NCBI GenBank assembly: GCA_963676095.1
Contig: OY781040.1
Location: 1,364,001-1,428,000, forward strand
Length of the DNA: 64,000 nucleotides
Direction: 5' to 3'
Source of the DNA: G963676095 sp963676095
Lineage (GTDB): Bacteria; Bacteroidota; Bacteroidia; Bacteroidales; Prolixibacteraceae
In this document: one piece after another, positions 55,596 to 63,987 of the stretch
Layout of the letters: each line of letters opens with the position of its first letter
How positions within the stretch are numbered: the stretch's first letter is position 1
The notes under the pieces: model-generated
Database searches by the model: none
The model's input: only the letters and a program-made list of their open reading frames with translations
Told to the model about the DNA's origin: nothing
Position numbers and translations under genes: made by a program

Positions 55596-56135
55596 ATGGC
55601 GAACGTAAAGATTTTAGATAAAGAATTCGAGTTATTCATCCCTTATGAAAAAATTCGTTCGGTTATTGAAAAAATGGCCGATGAGATGAATGAAAATCTC
55701 AAAGGGAAAAACCCTCTGTTCCTGTGTATCCTGAACGGATCGTTCATGTTTGCTGCAGAAATTTTCAAAAGGATTGCCTTGCTGGATGCAGAAATTACTT
55801 TTGTAAAACTGGCATCTTATTCCGGAACTTCCAGCACAGGCAGGATAAAGGAACTGATTGGGCTGAATGAGGATCTTACCGGCCGGACAGTTGTTATACT
55901 GGAGGATATCGTTGATACGGGCATTACGATTGAAAGAACGGTAGAACAAATAAAAGCCAAAAAACCAGCAGAAGTATATGTTGCGACTCTCCTTTTAAAA
56001 CCGGATGCCTTACAAAGGGAGGTGCACCTGGACTATGTAGGACTCGAAATTCCGAATGACTTCATTGTCGGATACGGGCTTGATTACGATGGCCGCGGCC
56101 GTAACCTTATCGATATCTTTAAAGTTGTTTCTTAA
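55596..56135 (+). CDS. hpt: Hypoxanthine phosphoribosyltransferase
   Basis: 179 residues. It salvages hypoxanthine/guanine to IMP/GMP with PRPP. The PRPP-binding motif is VVILEDIVDTGIT, preceded by LKGKNPLFLCILNGSFMFA-type segment (key part LCILNGSFMF) and KLASYSGTSSTG. The C-terminal DYVGLEIPNDFIVGYGLDYD is the purine-binding flap. It precedes adk by 92 bases. Together with the adenine deaminase at the left edge, it completes a local purine-salvage set. Confidence 0.94.
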   Translation: MANVKILDKEFELFIPYEKIRSVIEKMADEMNENLKGKNPLFLCILNGSFMFAAEIFKRIALLDAEITFVKLASYSGTSSTGRIKELIGLNEDLTGRTVVILEDIVDTGITIERTVEQIKAKKPAEVYVATLLLKPDALQREVHLDYVGLEIPNDFIVGYGLDYDGRGRNLIDIFKVVS

Positions 56136-56227
56136 GGTGCCCTTCACAGAATAAAAGCCGGGAACGGTCCCTGAAAATCAAATCAGGGTTAAAATACGGG
56201 CATAAAACCAAAATTCAATATAAGAAA

Positions 56228-56800
56228 ATGCTAAACATTGTATTATTCGGGCCTCCGGGAGCAGGAAAAGGAACCCAGGCCGAATTTTTGACAAAAAGTT
56301 TCGGATTGATACATTTATCGACAGGCGATTTATTGCGTAATGAAATTGCAGATTCAACCCAACTTGGGCTGGAGGCAAAAAAATTTATGGACAAGGGTGA
56401 ACTGGTCCCGGATTCTGTCGTAATCGGGATGATCAGCAATAAACTTCGGGCCAATCCCGACGCCAAAGGGTTCATTTTTGACGGGTTCCCAAGAACAGTA
56501 GCACAGGCCGAAGCCCTGGATGAGTTATTGAATGCCAACAATTCTCCCGTTTCAGGGATGTTATCGCTGGAAGTACAAAAGGAAGAACTGGTCGCGCGGT
56601 TGCAGAGCAGGGGAAAAACCTCAGGACGTCCGGACGACCAGAATGTTTCGGTCATTGAAAACCGCATCAATGTGTATCATGAAAAAACTTCTCCCTTAAA
56701 AAATTATTATTCAGCACAAGGCAAACATTTTGGCATTAACGGGATGGGAACCATAAGTGATATTGCCAGCCGTCTGAAGGAAACGGTCAGTGCTCTGTAA
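56228..56800 (+). CDS. adk: Adenylate kinase
   Basis: 190 residues, the short-lid type. The P-loop is FGPPGAGKGTQAEFL, with HLSTGDLLRNEI, the FIDGFPRTVAQAEAL segment (FDGFPRT) and the lid region SRGKTSGRPDD. It interconverts AMP, ATP and ADP. It follows hpt and ends just before a strong terminator. Confidence 0.95.
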   Translation: MLNIVLFGPPGAGKGTQAEFLTKSFGLIHLSTGDLLRNEIADSTQLGLEAKKFMDKGELVPDSVVIGMISNKLRANPDAKGFIFDGFPRTVAQAEALDELLNANNSPVSGMLSLEVQKEELVARLQSRGKTSGRPDDQNVSVIENRINVYHEKTSPLKNYYSAQGKHFGINGMGTISDIASRLKETVSAL

Positions 56801-56818
56801 ATATTAATTTGTATGATA

Positions 56819-56855
56819 TAAAGACGGATGTATTCCCGGCATTCGTCTTTTTTTA
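56819..56855 (+). terminator. Intrinsic terminator after adk
   Basis: AAGACGGATG (56821-56830) pairs with ATTCGTCTT (56841-56849), with one mismatch, and a run of T follows. It lies 20 bases after the adk stop. Confidence 0.88.
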
Positions 56856-56884
56856 TTTAACTTGCAACTCCTCAACAATAAAAT

Positions 56885-57877
56885 ATGGCTGAAAGTAATT
56901 TCGTAGATTATGTAAAAATATTTTGCCGGTCAGGCAACGGAGGCCCTGGTTCTGCTCATCTGAGAAGAGAAAAATTTGTCCCGAAGGGAGGCCCTGATGG
57001 CGGTGACGGGGGACGCGGAGGCCATATCATTATAAAAGGGAACTCCCAGATGTGGACCTTACTTCACCTCCGTTACAAAAAGCATATATTTGCAGGGCAC
57101 GGAGAATCCGGCGGGGCCCAGGGAAGTACCGGGGCTGACGGAGAAGATGCCGTTATCGAGGTCCCGCTCGGAACAATTGCAAAAGACGCTGAAACCGGTG
57201 AGTTTATTTTCGAAGTCACCAAAGACGGGGAAAAGCATATACTGAACAAGGGAGGACGCGGCGGTTTAGGAAATACGCACTTCAAATCGGCAACAAATCA
57301 GACTCCGCGCTATGCACAACCCGGAGAACAAGGAGTGGAGGGGTGGAAAATCCTTGAATTAAAAGTTCTGGCCGATGTAGGGCTTGTCGGATTTCCCAGT
57401 GCCGGAAAATCGACCCTGTTATCCGTAGTATCTGCGGCAAAACCCAAAATAGCAGATTATCCTTTTACGACCCTTGTTCCAAACCTTGGAATCGTTTCAT
57501 ACCGGGACCAGCAGTCATTTGTAATGGCCGACATACCTGGTATTATCGAGGGTGCCCACCTTGGAAAAGGTCTGGGACTGCGTTTTCTGAGGCACATCGA
57601 AAGGAATTCAATGCTCCTGTTTATGGTCCCTGCTGACAGTAAGGACCACCGCCGGGAATATTTTATCCTGCTCGACGAACTTGAAAAATATAACCCGGAA
57701 CTGCTGGATAAGGAACGGTTCCTGGTAATAAGCAAATCGGACTTTCTGGACGACGAGCTGAAAAAAGAGATCAGCAGGGAACTCAATGACATCCCTCACG
57801 ATTTTATTTCATCTGTCACCGGACAGGGAATCGCTAACCTGAAAGATATAATCTGGAAAATTTTGAATAACTCATAA
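56885..57877 (+). CDS. obg: Obg/CgtA GTPase
   Basis: 330 residues. It is a ribosome-associated GTPase for large-subunit assembly and stress control. The N-terminal glycine-rich Obg fold (about 1-158) has GNGGPGSAHLRREKFVPKGG and GGDGGRGGH. The G domain shows GFPSAGKST (G1), DIPGIIEGA (G3) and the ISKSDFLDD segment (G4-like, with SKSD in place of NKxD). No C-terminal OCT domain is present, as in many Bacteroidota. It is followed at 7 bases by the PAP2 gene. Confidence 0.95.
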   Translation: MAESNFVDYVKIFCRSGNGGPGSAHLRREKFVPKGGPDGGDGGRGGHIIIKGNSQMWTLLHLRYKKHIFAGHGESGGAQGSTGADGEDAVIEVPLGTIAKDAETGEFIFEVTKDGEKHILNKGGRGGLGNTHFKSATNQTPRYAQPGEQGVEGWKILELKVLADVGLVGFPSAGKSTLLSVVSAAKPKIADYPFTTLVPNLGIVSYRDQQSFVMADIPGIIEGAHLGKGLGLRFLRHIERNSMLLFMVPADSKDHRREYFILLDELEKYNPELLDKERFLVISKSDFLDDELKKEISRELNDIPHDFISSVTGQGIANLKDIIWKILNNS

Positions 57878-57884
57878 TCGGTTT

Positions 57885-58571
57885 ATGGATAAATTGACAG
57901 CTCTTGATCAATCCGTGTTTTTCTTTTTCAACTCGAAGCACTCGCTGTTTTGGGATGCAGTCATGTCCTTGTTTACACAAACACAGTTGTGGCTGGTATT
58001 CTTTCTGACAGTAATTGTCCTCATCATAAGAAAATACCGTGCGAAAGCTGTTATTATCCTGTTGCTGCTGGCACTGGCCATACTGGTAAGCGACCAGTTG
58101 TCGAACCTGTTCAAGGATGTACTGAAAAGGCCCCGGCCGACACACGATCCTGAGATCAGCAATATGGTCCACTATGCGCTAAAACGGGGAGGCTTATACG
58201 GCTTCTTCTCAGCCCATGCCTCCAATACATTCACCGCCGCAACCTTTTCGGCCCTTCTGTTCAAAAACAGGTGGTACTCCCTAACCGTCTTTTTCTGGGC
58301 CTTACTTGTCAGCTACACGAGGATTTACCTTGGGGTACATTTCCCTTTCGACGTTCTGACAGGATGGATCGTCGGATTCTTAACAGGACTTGGAACTTAC
58401 AGACTTCTCTTGTTCCTTGAAAAGCATTTTTTAATGCTCCGCATGCCGAAATTACAGGAAACGAAACTCGAGAACAGGGAACTCGGGTACATTTTTATCG
58501 TTCTCAGCATCATTATCATTACCACGATAGTAATTGTTGTCAGGTTAAGGCATTACCACTGGATATCATGA
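57885..58571 (+). CDS. PAP2-family membrane phosphatase
   Basis: 228 residues, about five membrane helices. The three acid-phosphatase motifs are KDVLKRPRP, FFSAHASNTF (SAHAS for PSGH) and SYTRIYLGVHFPFDVLTG, with the catalytic His residues in the second and third. Substrates could be phosphatidic acid or undecaprenyl-pyrophosphate; the sequence does not decide. A C-terminal helix (about 200-222) is an extra. It is in an operon with obg and the MutS-like gene. Confidence 0.88.
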   Translation: MDKLTALDQSVFFFFNSKHSLFWDAVMSLFTQTQLWLVFFLTVIVLIIRKYRAKAVIILLLLALAILVSDQLSNLFKDVLKRPRPTHDPEISNMVHYALKRGGLYGFFSAHASNTFTAATFSALLFKNRWYSLTVFFWALLVSYTRIYLGVHFPFDVLTGWIVGFLTGLGTYRLLLFLEKHFLMLRMPKLQETKLENRELGYIFIVLSIIIITTIVIVVRLRHYHWIS

Positions 58572-58619
58572 TCCGTCAATAACCTGTACCGAAAGTACCC
58601 GACATTGAAAAACAAAGCC

Positions 58620-60401
58620 ATGGACGACCGCATCACTGAATACAAAATATTTCTGAACCAGGATGAAAAGAAGCTGTCCGCTGTAAAAAAAGGGATCCGG
58701 ACACTAAGTATTCTAAGGTTTCTCTCGTTTTCGGGAATCCTTGTTGCTGTTTTTTTTCTTCCCAAAATTTCTGTTAATTTAACCTGGAGCCTGGCAATAG
58801 TCCTGCTCGTTTTTTTTCTTTTGTTTGTGAAAACGTTCATCCAAAAAGAAAAGGAAAAAAAATTTCTTGAGAGGTTAATCAAAATAGAACAGGATGAAGT
58901 GCTCGCCCTAAATGAGGTTTATGAACAATTTGATCAGGGAGCTGAATTTTCAGATCCCGGTCATGCTTACACTTTCGACCTGGATATTTTTGAAAAAGGA
59001 GGCCTTTTCCAATTCCTGAACAGGACATCGACAACAGAAGGAAAAAAAAGACTGGCAACGTTACTCTCAACTCCGGAAGAGGGTAAAACCACTCTACTCC
59101 GTAAACAGGAAGCATTGAACGAACTCGCCGGAATCGTAAGATGGCGTAACTTTTTTGCTGCCCGCGCCAGCGGGGCGCAACTGCAGAAAATCCCCGGGGA
59201 AATAACCATGAACGAAAGGATTGACAATCCTTCCGGATTTCTATTAATGATCAGGATATTTCCGGCAATCAACCTGGTTTTATTACTATGCGGGGCATTG
59301 TCAATACTGTCCTGGACCTTTTTCCTGTTTTCAGCATTGACCAGCATGTTACTTCTTTTTACCTACCGGAAAAAAATTGACCGTTTTTATATGCTCTTCG
59401 GAAGACAGGCTAAAATACTTGAGAGTTATATCCATCTTTTCCGGATGATCGAAAAGCAGGAATTCAGGTCAGAATTACTGATCAGCCACAAAAATAAACT
59501 CTGTCACGAAAAAGAAAATGCCAGTAAAATTATAGGGGACCTCCAAAAAATCCTGGCAAAATTCGAGTACCGGAACAACCTTGTTTTTGCGCTTATCGCA
59601 GAGTTCTTGTTTCTCTGGGACCTCCAGTGTATTTACTGGTTGAACAAATGGAACTGCAAATACGGGAAAGAGGCAGGCGAGTGGTTCAGGGTTATTACAG
59701 AAATTGACGCCCTGTCGAGCCTGGCAAATATGAACTATAATAATCCGGGATGGGTATTGCCCGTGTTTGAGGATAGAGAATTTTGCCTGAGGGCCAAAAA
59801 CCTGTCCCATCCCCTGATCAAGGCGAAAAAACGGATCGGGAACGATTTCAGCATGAACGGCCCGGGGAAAATTACCATCATAACAGGGGCCAATATGGCC
59901 GGCAAAAGTACATTTCTCCGCACAATCGGGGTAAACATGGTACTTGCCATGAACGGATGCCGGGTTTGTGCTGCGGGAATGACATTAAAACCATCGGGAA
60001 TATTCACCAATATGCGCACTGCCGATAACCTTCATAAAGACGAATCCTACTTTTTCGCAGAGCTGCGCCGTCTTCAGCAGATGCTGGCGTTGATCAGGGA
60101 GGGTAGGCAGCCTCTTATCCTGATTGACGAAATGCTAAAAGGCACAAACTCGGAGGATAAGCTAAACGGATCGAAAGCACTCGTAAAACAGCTGTTTCAA
60201 TTAAACGCCAACGGGATTGTGGCCACCCATGACCTCAAGCTTACCGAATTAGCCACAGTATATCCCGGTCATGTTTTTAATCAATGCTTCAATATCACCC
60301 TCAACAATGACAACCTTATTTTCGACTATAAACTGCGTCCAGGCGTAACGACGACGATGAATGCCAGCTTCCTTATGAGAAAGATGGGAATAACAGGTTG
60401 A
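58620..60401 (+). CDS. Membrane-anchored MutS-like ATPase
   Basis: 593 residues from the ATG at 58620 (an in-frame TTG at 58605 would add five). Two pairs of membrane helices lie at about 30-48/53-73 and 207-228/231-249. Between and after them is a MutS core/lever-like region (FLNRTSTTEGKKRLATLLS). The C-terminal ATPase has Walker A GANMAGKST (K429), the GIFTNMRTADNLHKDESYF segment, Walker B LILIDEMLKGTNS and THDLKLTEL. The mismatch-binding domain I and connector domain of true MutS are absent. It is a known but poorly studied Bacteroidota MutS-related family; its job is unknown. It ends the obg-PAP2-mutS run. Confidence 0.87.
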   Translation: MDDRITEYKIFLNQDEKKLSAVKKGIRTLSILRFLSFSGILVAVFFLPKISVNLTWSLAIVLLVFFLLFVKTFIQKEKEKKFLERLIKIEQDEVLALNEVYEQFDQGAEFSDPGHAYTFDLDIFEKGGLFQFLNRTSTTEGKKRLATLLSTPEEGKTTLLRKQEALNELAGIVRWRNFFAARASGAQLQKIPGEITMNERIDNPSGFLLMIRIFPAINLVLLLCGALSILSWTFFLFSALTSMLLLFTYRKKIDRFYMLFGRQAKILESYIHLFRMIEKQEFRSELLISHKNKLCHEKENASKIIGDLQKILAKFEYRNNLVFALIAEFLFLWDLQCIYWLNKWNCKYGKEAGEWFRVITEIDALSSLANMNYNNPGWVLPVFEDREFCLRAKNLSHPLIKAKKRIGNDFSMNGPGKITIITGANMAGKSTFLRTIGVNMVLAMNGCRVCAAGMTLKPSGIFTNMRTADNLHKDESYFFAELRRLQQMLALIREGRQPLILIDEMLKGTNSEDKLNGSKALVKQLFQLNANGIVATHDLKLTELATVYPGHVFNQCFNITLNNDNLIFDYKLRPGVTTTMNASFLMRKMGITG

Positions 60402-60431
60402 ACTGTCCTTCCGGACAACTTCCTTAAAAAG

Positions 60432-60451
60432 CGGTTCGACTCCCCGAACCG
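60432..60451. promoter_or_regulatory. Stem-loop after the MutS-like gene
   Basis: CGGTTCG and CGAACCG pair perfectly around a 6-base loop, 30 bases after the MutS-like stop. No T tract follows. It may stabilise the 3' end or mark attenuation. The T-arm-like look (GGTTCGACTCC) is coincidental. Confidence 0.4.
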
Positions 60452-60583
60452 GACAGAAAAATATGAAGATTTGTTTCTGTTGTTTCTTTTTTTATTGTTA
60501 GCTGAAAACAAGGAATCTTTCAAAACACAAATGAAACATGTATTTACGGCAACCTCCAAAGTATCGTCAAACTGGGGATTATC

Positions 60584-60643
60584 ACCTATTAGCCGTTAAT
60601 TTAAATTCCACAAAAACAAAAGGCAATAGGTAATTTCACCTAT
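60584..60643. repeat. ACCTAT / ATAGGT inverted repeats in the polysaccharide-locus leader
   Basis: ATAGGT (60626-60631), 6 bases, ACCTAT (60638-60643) is an exact inverted repeat. A third half-site, ACCTATT, lies at 60584-60590 and also pairs with GGCAATAGGT (60622-60631) around a 30-base loop. It may be an operator or an RNA hairpin upstream of the UpxY promoter. Confidence 0.45.
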
Positions 60644-60733
60644 AAAATTCGATTCACCCCTACGAACAACATTATAAAGCACTGAAAATAAATACAATCA
60701 AAACAGAAGCTTTTAATTACGGGTAATCCACAC

Positions 60734-60764
60734 TTGAATCGCTTAAAATTATAACTGAACTTTG
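60734..60764 (+). promoter_or_regulatory. Candidate promoter of the polysaccharide operon
   Basis: TTG at 60734-60736 and GAACTTTG at 60757-60764 (five of six -7 positions) are spaced 20 bases apart, the usual Bacteroidota -33/-7 spacing. Transcription would begin near 60771 and give a 135-nt leader before the UpxY gene. Confidence 0.45.
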
Positions 60765-60806
60765 TGACATAGCTTTTGAATATCGACCTCACCAAAAAAT
60801 AAACAA

Positions 60807-60884
60807 ATGGGAGGCAAAGAGCGAAGCTATGTAAAATGGTCTGAAAATCAGGCCAGAGCAACAGTGAAAAAACTTCAGCAATAG
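60807..60884 (+). CDS. Possible 25-residue leader peptide
   Basis: An ATG at 60807 opens a 25-codon frame, MGGKERSYVKWSENQARATV to KKLQQ, ending at TAG 60882-60884, 20 bases before the UpxY start. It is Lys/Arg-rich and has no recognised homologue. The position in the leader of an antitermination-controlled operon makes a regulatory upstream frame possible; chance cannot be excluded at this length. Confidence 0.25.
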   Translation: MGGKERSYVKWSENQARATVKKLQQ

Positions 60885-60904
60885 AATCCATTAAAAGTAA
60901 CTGC

Positions 60905-61471
60905 ATGAACTTAATTGATAAAACATACCGATGGTTCGCCATTTACACAAGATCGAAGTTCGAAAAGAAAATCTCTGTTGCTCTCACAGAGAAAGGCATT
61001 GACCATTATCTTCCTTTAAAAATTGAAAAACGGCAATGGTCGGACAGAATTAAAAAAATAGAAGAGCCCCTCTTAAAAGGGTATCTCTTTGTAAGGGTAA
61101 GCAACAAAGAATATTTTAATGTGCTGAACACTCCTGGTGCTGTTTCCTACATCACGTTTGACGGGAAAGCCGCTCCTATCCCTGATAAACAAATTAACGA
61201 CCTCAAACTATTTATGGATACCGTAAACGAGAAGATCGACATCACCAAAGAAAATCTCGAAAAAGGGCAAAAAGTGATTGTCGTCTCCGGACCACTCAAA
61301 GGGATAACAGGCGAGCTCGTCGAATTCAGGGGCAAAAGACGGATAGCCTTACGTTTCGAGAAACTTGGCTATTGTATCATGACTGGCATTCTGAAAAAAG
61401 ACGTCGAAGTTTACAATCCCGAGCTAATGTCACTTCATCGCAGGCTTGTAAACTCGCTGGCTACTGTCTGA
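60905..61471 (+). CDS. UpxY-family transcription antiterminator (NusG-like)
   Basis: 188 residues. RWFAIYTRSKFEKKISVAL is the NusG N-terminal (NGN) domain beginning, with PLLKGYLFVRV and GAVSYITFDGKAAPIPD. A KOW motif (KGQKVIVVSGPLKGITGELV) lies at about 120-145. In Bacteroides, UpxY proteins open capsule operons and bind the leader to prevent early termination of their own operon. Here it heads the rfbF-SDR-rfbC genes, which fits that role. No upxZ-like gene follows directly. Confidence 0.9.
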   Translation: MNLIDKTYRWFAIYTRSKFEKKISVALTEKGIDHYLPLKIEKRQWSDRIKKIEEPLLKGYLFVRVSNKEYFNVLNTPGAVSYITFDGKAAPIPDKQINDLKLFMDTVNEKIDITKENLEKGQKVIVVSGPLKGITGELVEFRGKRRIALRFEKLGYCIMTGILKKDVEVYNPELMSLHRRLVNSLATV

Positions 61472-61521
61472 TTGGGTTCGGGTTCCAAAAGGCAATTAAA
61501 AGTAAGTTATAACCAAATCAC

Positions 61522-62352
61522 ATGAAAGTTCTAATATTAGCAGGAGGTTTTGGGTCCAGGCTTTCCGAGGAAACGACTTTAAAACCCAAGCCCATGGTCG
61601 AGATCGGCAACAAGCCGATCATCTGGCACATCATGAAAATTTATTCACATTACGGACACAACAACTTCATTATTCTCTGCGGTTATAAAGGACACATTAT
61701 CAAGGAGTATTTTTCCAATTACCTGATGTACCAGTCAGATCTAACCATAGACATGACCAGTCAGACAACGTCCTATCTCCGGAATAATGCAGAACCATGG
61801 AAGGTTACGTTAATCGATACCGGGCAGGACACTTCCACCGGGGGACGTATAAAAAGGGTCCAGGACTACGTTGGCAACGAACCGTTTTTACTTACTTACG
61901 GCGATGGCGTCTCGAATATCGATATCAATAACCTGATTGAATTTCATAAAAAACAGAATGCCTGTGTCACGCTCTCCGCAATTAAACCTCCTGGCAGATT
62001 TGGCATTTTCAGACTTGATGAAGAAGAAAATAAGATAAGCAACTTCAAGGAGAAACCCAGCGGAGACGGACATGACTCAGCCTGGATAAACGGTGGATTT
62101 TTTGTCGTGGAACCGGAGGCATTCGACTTTATAAAGGGAGATAATACTGTTTGGGAGAAAGAACCTCTTGAAAATATCGCTTATCTGGGAAAACTGGCAG
62201 CCTTCAGACATAACGGCTTCTGGCACCCGATGGATACACTCCATGATAAAAGAACCCTTGAGGACCTGTGGAACAGAAATGAAGCCCCGTGGAAAATATG
62301 GGACAAACAGGAAACCAGAACAAAACAATCGTTACTTACCACAAATGGTTAA
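61522..62352 (+). CDS. rfbF: Glucose-1-phosphate cytidylyltransferase
   Basis: 276 residues. LILAGGFGSRLSEETTLKPKP is the nucleotide-binding start; here it reads LAGGFGSRLSEET and KPKPMVEIGNKPI. LLTYGDGVSNIDI holds the metal-binding Asp. DTGQDTSTGGRIKRVQ and FWHPMDTLHDKRTLEDLW are typical of RfbF rather than RmlA. It makes CDP-glucose, the precursor of CDP-6-deoxy and 3,6-dideoxy sugars. It follows upxY by 50 bases. Confidence 0.93.
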   Translation: MKVLILAGGFGSRLSEETTLKPKPMVEIGNKPIIWHIMKIYSHYGHNNFIILCGYKGHIIKEYFSNYLMYQSDLTIDMTSQTTSYLRNNAEPWKVTLIDTGQDTSTGGRIKRVQDYVGNEPFLLTYGDGVSNIDINNLIEFHKKQNACVTLSAIKPPGRFGIFRLDEEENKISNFKEKPSGDGHDSAWINGGFFVVEPEAFDFIKGDNTVWEKEPLENIAYLGKLAAFRHNGFWHPMDTLHDKRTLEDLWNRNEAPWKIWDKQETRTKQSLLTTNG

Positions 62353-62378
62353 TCCTTTACAAAACAAATTATAATCAT

Positions 62379-63458
62379 ATGAAAATTCTAATTGTCGGAA
62401 ATATGGGCTATGTAGGCCCGGGGGCAATTAAGCAGCTTCGGGAATCGTTTCCCCGGGCAGAATTAATTGGGTTCGATATTGGTTACTTTGCCAATAGGCT
62501 CACCAATACAGATTTTTTACCGGAAATAAAACTTGACCGGCAGGTTATTGGAGATGTAAGGAATTTTCCCCACTGGCTTCTTGCCGGAGTTGATGCAGTT
62601 GTTTACCTGGCAGCAATTTCAAACGATCCCATGGGGTCTAAATATGAAGAAATAACCCTAGATGTTAATTTCAGGTCATGTATCCGCATTGCTATCATGG
62701 CTAAAAAAGCAGGGGTCGGTTCATTCGTCTTCGCATCGAGCTGCAGTATGTACGGTGCCGCCGATCAATATCCAAAAACAGAGAAGGATTCGTTAAACCC
62801 GTTAACAGCATATGCCCGGTCTAAAGTGATGGCAGAAAAAGGACTGGAGCCGCTTGCCGATAGTCAGTTTACCATTACCTGCCTGCGTTTTGCAACTGCC
62901 TGCGGAATGAGCAACAGGCTTAGGCTTGACCTGGTGCTGAATGATTTTGTTGCAGGAGCTGTTGTCAATAAAGAAATCAACATTCTAAGCGACGGGACCC
63001 CCTGGAGACCGTTGATCAATGTCCTTGACATGGGCAGGGCGATTGAATGGGCGGTTATGCGTAAACCGCAGAACGGAGGAACCTTCCTTGCTGTAAATAC
63101 AGGCACCAGTAGATGGAACTACCAGGTTAAAGATCTGGCTGAGGCAGTAGCCCAAGTGGTTCCAGGGTGCAAAGTTACCCTGAACACAAATGCAGAACCG
63201 GACAGGCGTTCCTACCGTGTAAATTTCGATCTCTTCGCGAGCCTTGCTCCTGATCATCAGCCAATACACGACCTGAAAACCACGATAGAGGAACTCTATA
63301 AATCACTGATCGAAATGGAGTTAAAGGATCCAAAATTCAGGGAATCAAAATACATGCGGTTAAAAGTAATCTCCGGGCTACAGGAAAAAGGATTCCTGAA
63401 TAATAACCTCTCCTGGACATGGCAAACTGAAAAAGTAACAGTCAATGGTATTTCATGA
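62379..63458 (+). CDS. NAD-dependent epimerase/dehydratase (extended SDR)
   Basis: 359 residues from the ATG at 62379; the in-frame upstream ATG lies inside rfbF. MKILIVGNMGYVGPGAIKQL carries the GxxGxxG NAD-binding motif. The catalytic Ser and YxxxK are in FASSCSMYGA and TAYARSK. It resembles UDP-sugar epimerases/dehydratases, but not a clear CDP-glucose 4,6-dehydratase (RfbG). It overlaps the next gene by 14 bases. Its exact reaction in the CDP-sugar pathway is open. Confidence 0.82.
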   Translation: MKILIVGNMGYVGPGAIKQLRESFPRAELIGFDIGYFANRLTNTDFLPEIKLDRQVIGDVRNFPHWLLAGVDAVVYLAAISNDPMGSKYEEITLDVNFRSCIRIAIMAKKAGVGSFVFASSCSMYGAADQYPKTEKDSLNPLTAYARSKVMAEKGLEPLADSQFTITCLRFATACGMSNRLRLDLVLNDFVAGAVVNKEINILSDGTPWRPLINVLDMGRAIEWAVMRKPQNGGTFLAVNTGTSRWNYQVKDLAEAVAQVVPGCKVTLNTNAEPDRRSYRVNFDLFASLAPDHQPIHDLKTTIEELYKSLIEMELKDPKFRESKYMRLKVISGLQEKGFLNNNLSWTWQTEKVTVNGIS

Positions 63459-63987
63459 GACATTTCTAAAAGGTGCTTTCGTTCTCGAAGTCCAAAAGCT
63501 AAATGATGACCGGGGCTTTTTCGGACGTTCCTGGTGCAAAAACGAGATGGAAGAACGAGGGTTAAACGGCAATGTTGTCCAGACAAATACTTCATTCAGC
63601 AGCAAAAAAGGGACATTACGGGGAATGCACTACCAGAAACACCCGTATGAAGAAACCAAGCTGATCCGATGTACAAAAGGGGCTATTTATGATGTAATTG
63701 TCGATCTAAGAAAAGAGTCACCTACTTATCTCTGTTGGTTTGGTATCGAACTGACTGCCGATAATTATAAAATGCTTTATGTCCCCGAAAAATTTGCACA
63801 TGGATTTATTACGCTGAAAGATGATTCAGAGGTAACTTATCAGGTTACCCAGTTTTACACGCCCGGGGCCGAATCAGGAATCCGTTTTAACGACCCGTTG
63901 ATAAATATCGACTGGCCGGCTCCGGTGACCGTGATCTCGGAAAAGGATAAGGCCCATCCCGATTTTGAAGAAATACTTCTCCCCTGA
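63445..63987 (+). CDS. dTDP-4-dehydrorhamnose 3,5-epimerase-like protein
   Basis: 180 residues, the usual RmlC/RfbC length. DDRGFFGRSWCKNEM, VQTNTSFSSKKGTLRGMHYQ with the catalytic His, IYDVIVDLRKESPTY and YVPEKFAHGFITL are the family segments. It overlaps the SDR gene by 14 bases. In a locus with rfbF its substrate may be a CDP-4-keto-6-deoxy-hexose (3- or 3,5-epimerisation), not dTDP-rhamnose; this is inference. The final 13 bases of the window show no further gene. Confidence 0.88.
   Translation: MVFHETFLKGAFVLEVQKLNDDRGFFGRSWCKNEMEERGLNGNVVQTNTSFSSKKGTLRGMHYQKHPYEETKLIRCTKGAIYDVIVDLRKESPTYLCWFGIELTADNYKMLYVPEKFAHGFITLKDDSEVTYQVTQFYTPGAESGIRFNDPLINIDWPAPVTVISEKDKAHPDFEEILLP

Noticed and set aside
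60432..60451. tRNA T-arm-like sequence GGTTCGACTCC
   Set aside because: Only 30 bases separate it from the preceding gene and no acceptor, D-arm or anticodon arm can be built; it is a simple hairpin.
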